From an uncultured beta proteobacterium (GTDB lineage: Bacteria > Pseudomonadota > Gammaproteobacteria > Burkholderiales > SG8-41), in the NCBI GenBank assembly GCA_903933915.1, contig CAIZLW010000192.1, positions 1-41,611 on the forward strand: DNA of 41,611 nt, read 5' to 3'. The position numbers and the translations under genes were made by a program. Below, in pieces: positions 40,564 through 41,611 of this stretch. A model generated the notes under the pieces. It was not told the origin of the DNA, did not search any database, and saw only the letters and a list, made by a program, of their open reading frames with translations. Each line of letters opens with the position of its first letter. The first letter of the stretch is position 1.

Positions 40564-40615
40564 TTCCCGCTTGTTTTACGTATTTAATGCTTTGCGTACT
40601 GAATGTCTTAAGTGC

Positions 40616-41587
40616 TCAATCAAGCTTCGCGCCCGACGTCTTGATGACCTTTGCCCATTTGGCGACCTCGGCGCGCAGATAGACGCCGAATTGATCCGGG
40701 CTATCCCCAACCGGTTCTGCGCCTTGGGCGAGAAATCTTTCGCGGGCATCAGCCGACTTGACCGAGCGCACGATCACCGCATTCAGGCTGTTGATGATGT
40801 CGCGGGGTGTGCCGACGGGTGCCAGCACTGCATTCCACGCGGAGGCTTCGAAACCGGGGAATCCCGATTCATCAAACGTCGGCAGCTCCGGAAAAGTCTC
40901 GGCGCGCTTCAGGCTGGCCACGGCGAGCGCACGCAGGCGCCCGCTTTTTACATGCGGTGTGGCGGACGGCATGGTGGAAACCAGCGCCTGTGTATTGCCG
41001 GCGATCAGGTCCACCAGCGCGGGCGCGACACCCTTGTAGGGCACGTGGATCGTGTCCATGCCGCCGACGCTGTTCTTCAGCAGTTCCGCAGCCAGATGCG
41101 AAGTGCTGCCGCCGCCGGACGACGCGAAGACCAACTGGCCCGGCTTGGTTTTGGCGAGTGCCACCAGCTGCTTCACTGTTTTCACCGGCAGTGACGGATG
41201 CACCACAAGCATGTTGTGCACCGCCGCGATGCGTGTGATGGGCGAGAAATCGCGCAGCGGGTCGTATCCCATCTTCGGATACAGGCTGACGTTGGTCGAG
41301 AACGAAGCCGACACCACCAGCAGCGTGTAGCCATCCGGCGCAGCCTTGGCTGCCAGCTCATTGCCGATGTTGCTGTTGGCGCCGGGGCGGTTATCCACAG
41401 TGAACTGCTGCTTGAACGCTTCAGTGAGGCCGGGCGCAATGAGGCGGGCCATGATGTCAGTGGAGCCGCCCGGGGGAAAGCCGACGATCATGCGCACGGC
41501 TTTTGACGGATAGGGTGACTGTGCGGAGGCCGTTCCTGCAGAAAGCGTTGTACATGCAGCAATCAGTATCAGCGATAGCAGCTTCAT
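40616..41587 (-). CDS. Bug-family solute-binding protein (receptor 10)
   Basis: This 323-residue precursor has a signal peptide ending at ASAQSPYP (residues 20-27). The site is FPPGGSTDIMAR (Asp44), with DNRPGANSNIG, AAPDGYTLLVV, HPSLPVKTVKQ and HVPYKGVAPA. The ATG at 41587 gives a normal signal peptide; the frame continues to the window edge through a TTG at 41611 without support. Its upstream neighbours lie outside the window. Confidence 0.92.
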   Translation of the reverse strand: MKLLSLILIAACTTLSAGTASAQSPYPSKAVRMIVGFPPGGSTDIMARLIAPGLTEAFKQQFTVDNRPGANSNIGNELAAKAAPDGYTLLVVSASFSTNVSLYPKMGYDPLRDFSPITRIAAVHNMLVVHPSLPVKTVKQLVALAKTKPGQLVFASSGGGSTSHLAAELLKNSVGGMDTIHVPYKGVAPALVDLIAGNTQALVSTMPSATPHVKSGRLRALAVASLKRAETFPELPTFDESGFPGFEASAWNAVLAPVGTPRDIINSLNAVIVRSVKSADARERFLAQGAEPVGDSPDQFGVYLRAEVAKWAKVIKTSGAKLD

Positions 41588-41611
41588 GGTCGGACCCCGT
41601 GAATGTTTCAA

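Overview
The window looks like an accessory-rich stretch of a high-GC betaproteobacterial chromosome, most likely Burkholderiales. The main reason is ten periplasmic solute-binding proteins of the Bug/TctC family (expanded in Bordetella, Cupriavidus, Achromobacter and relatives), with strong purine-rich ribosome sites and simple GC-stem/T-tract terminators. No rRNA, tRNA, CRISPR array, prophage or plasmid backbone is visible. The taxonomic call is inference; no marker gene is present.

Layout. 0-5.3 kb: a frameshifted remnant of a ketopantoate reductase-like gene, a four-helix membrane protein with two terminators, a small lipoprotein overlapping a Tyr/Trp-rich exported protein, a ClpP-like periplasmic protein, a SemiSWEET and a proline-rich anchored protein. 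5.3-12.4 kb: an ACMSD-type amidohydrolase, a lipoprotein esterase embedded between copper-amine-oxidase-N-like segments, an amidase, then a Bug protein followed by an FMN 2-hydroxyacid dehydrogenase. 12.7-16.4 kb: a COG1237-like metallo-beta-lactamase-fold enzyme, a small membrane protein, and a divergent marR / ridA-like + Bug unit with a palindrome between them. 16.7-22.9 kb: a Tat-exported flavocytochrome-c sulfide dehydrogenase-like flavoprotein, a Bug protein behind an NHL beta-propeller gene, a HupE/UreJ-like membrane protein and another Bug protein. 23.1-27.5 kb: a zinc-ribbon/membrane-protein gene split by an in-frame amber codon, a His-rich small protein, two tandem Bug genes with the fossil of a third, and a MazEF-type module. 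27.6-33.1 kb: a beta-hydroxyacid dehydrogenase, three SDR enzymes, a Bug protein and a ChrR-type bicupin. 33.2-41.6 kb: three more Bug genes, a TauD-like dioxygenase, a transposase remnant in an inverted-repeat element, decayed HigBA, a DM9-repeat protein, a second MBL-fold enzyme, and an antitoxin whose RelE-type toxin is interrupted by an amber codon.

How it works together. Bug receptors are scattered singly beside soluble catabolic enzymes (amidase, FMN dehydrogenase, RidA-like, SDRs, TauD-like, NHL propeller), as expected for capture and oxidation of organic acids. No TctA/TctB membrane subunit lies in the window, so the receptors must share permeases encoded elsewhere or act as sensors or scavengers. 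From 33 kb on, the sequence carries short related repeats, hairpins and broken toxin-antitoxin and transposase genes. This marks a decaying insertion hot spot. I see no convincing single new defence or biosynthetic system. The most unusual items are the esterase architecture, the DM9 protein, the receptor archipelago with fossils, and the repeat family.
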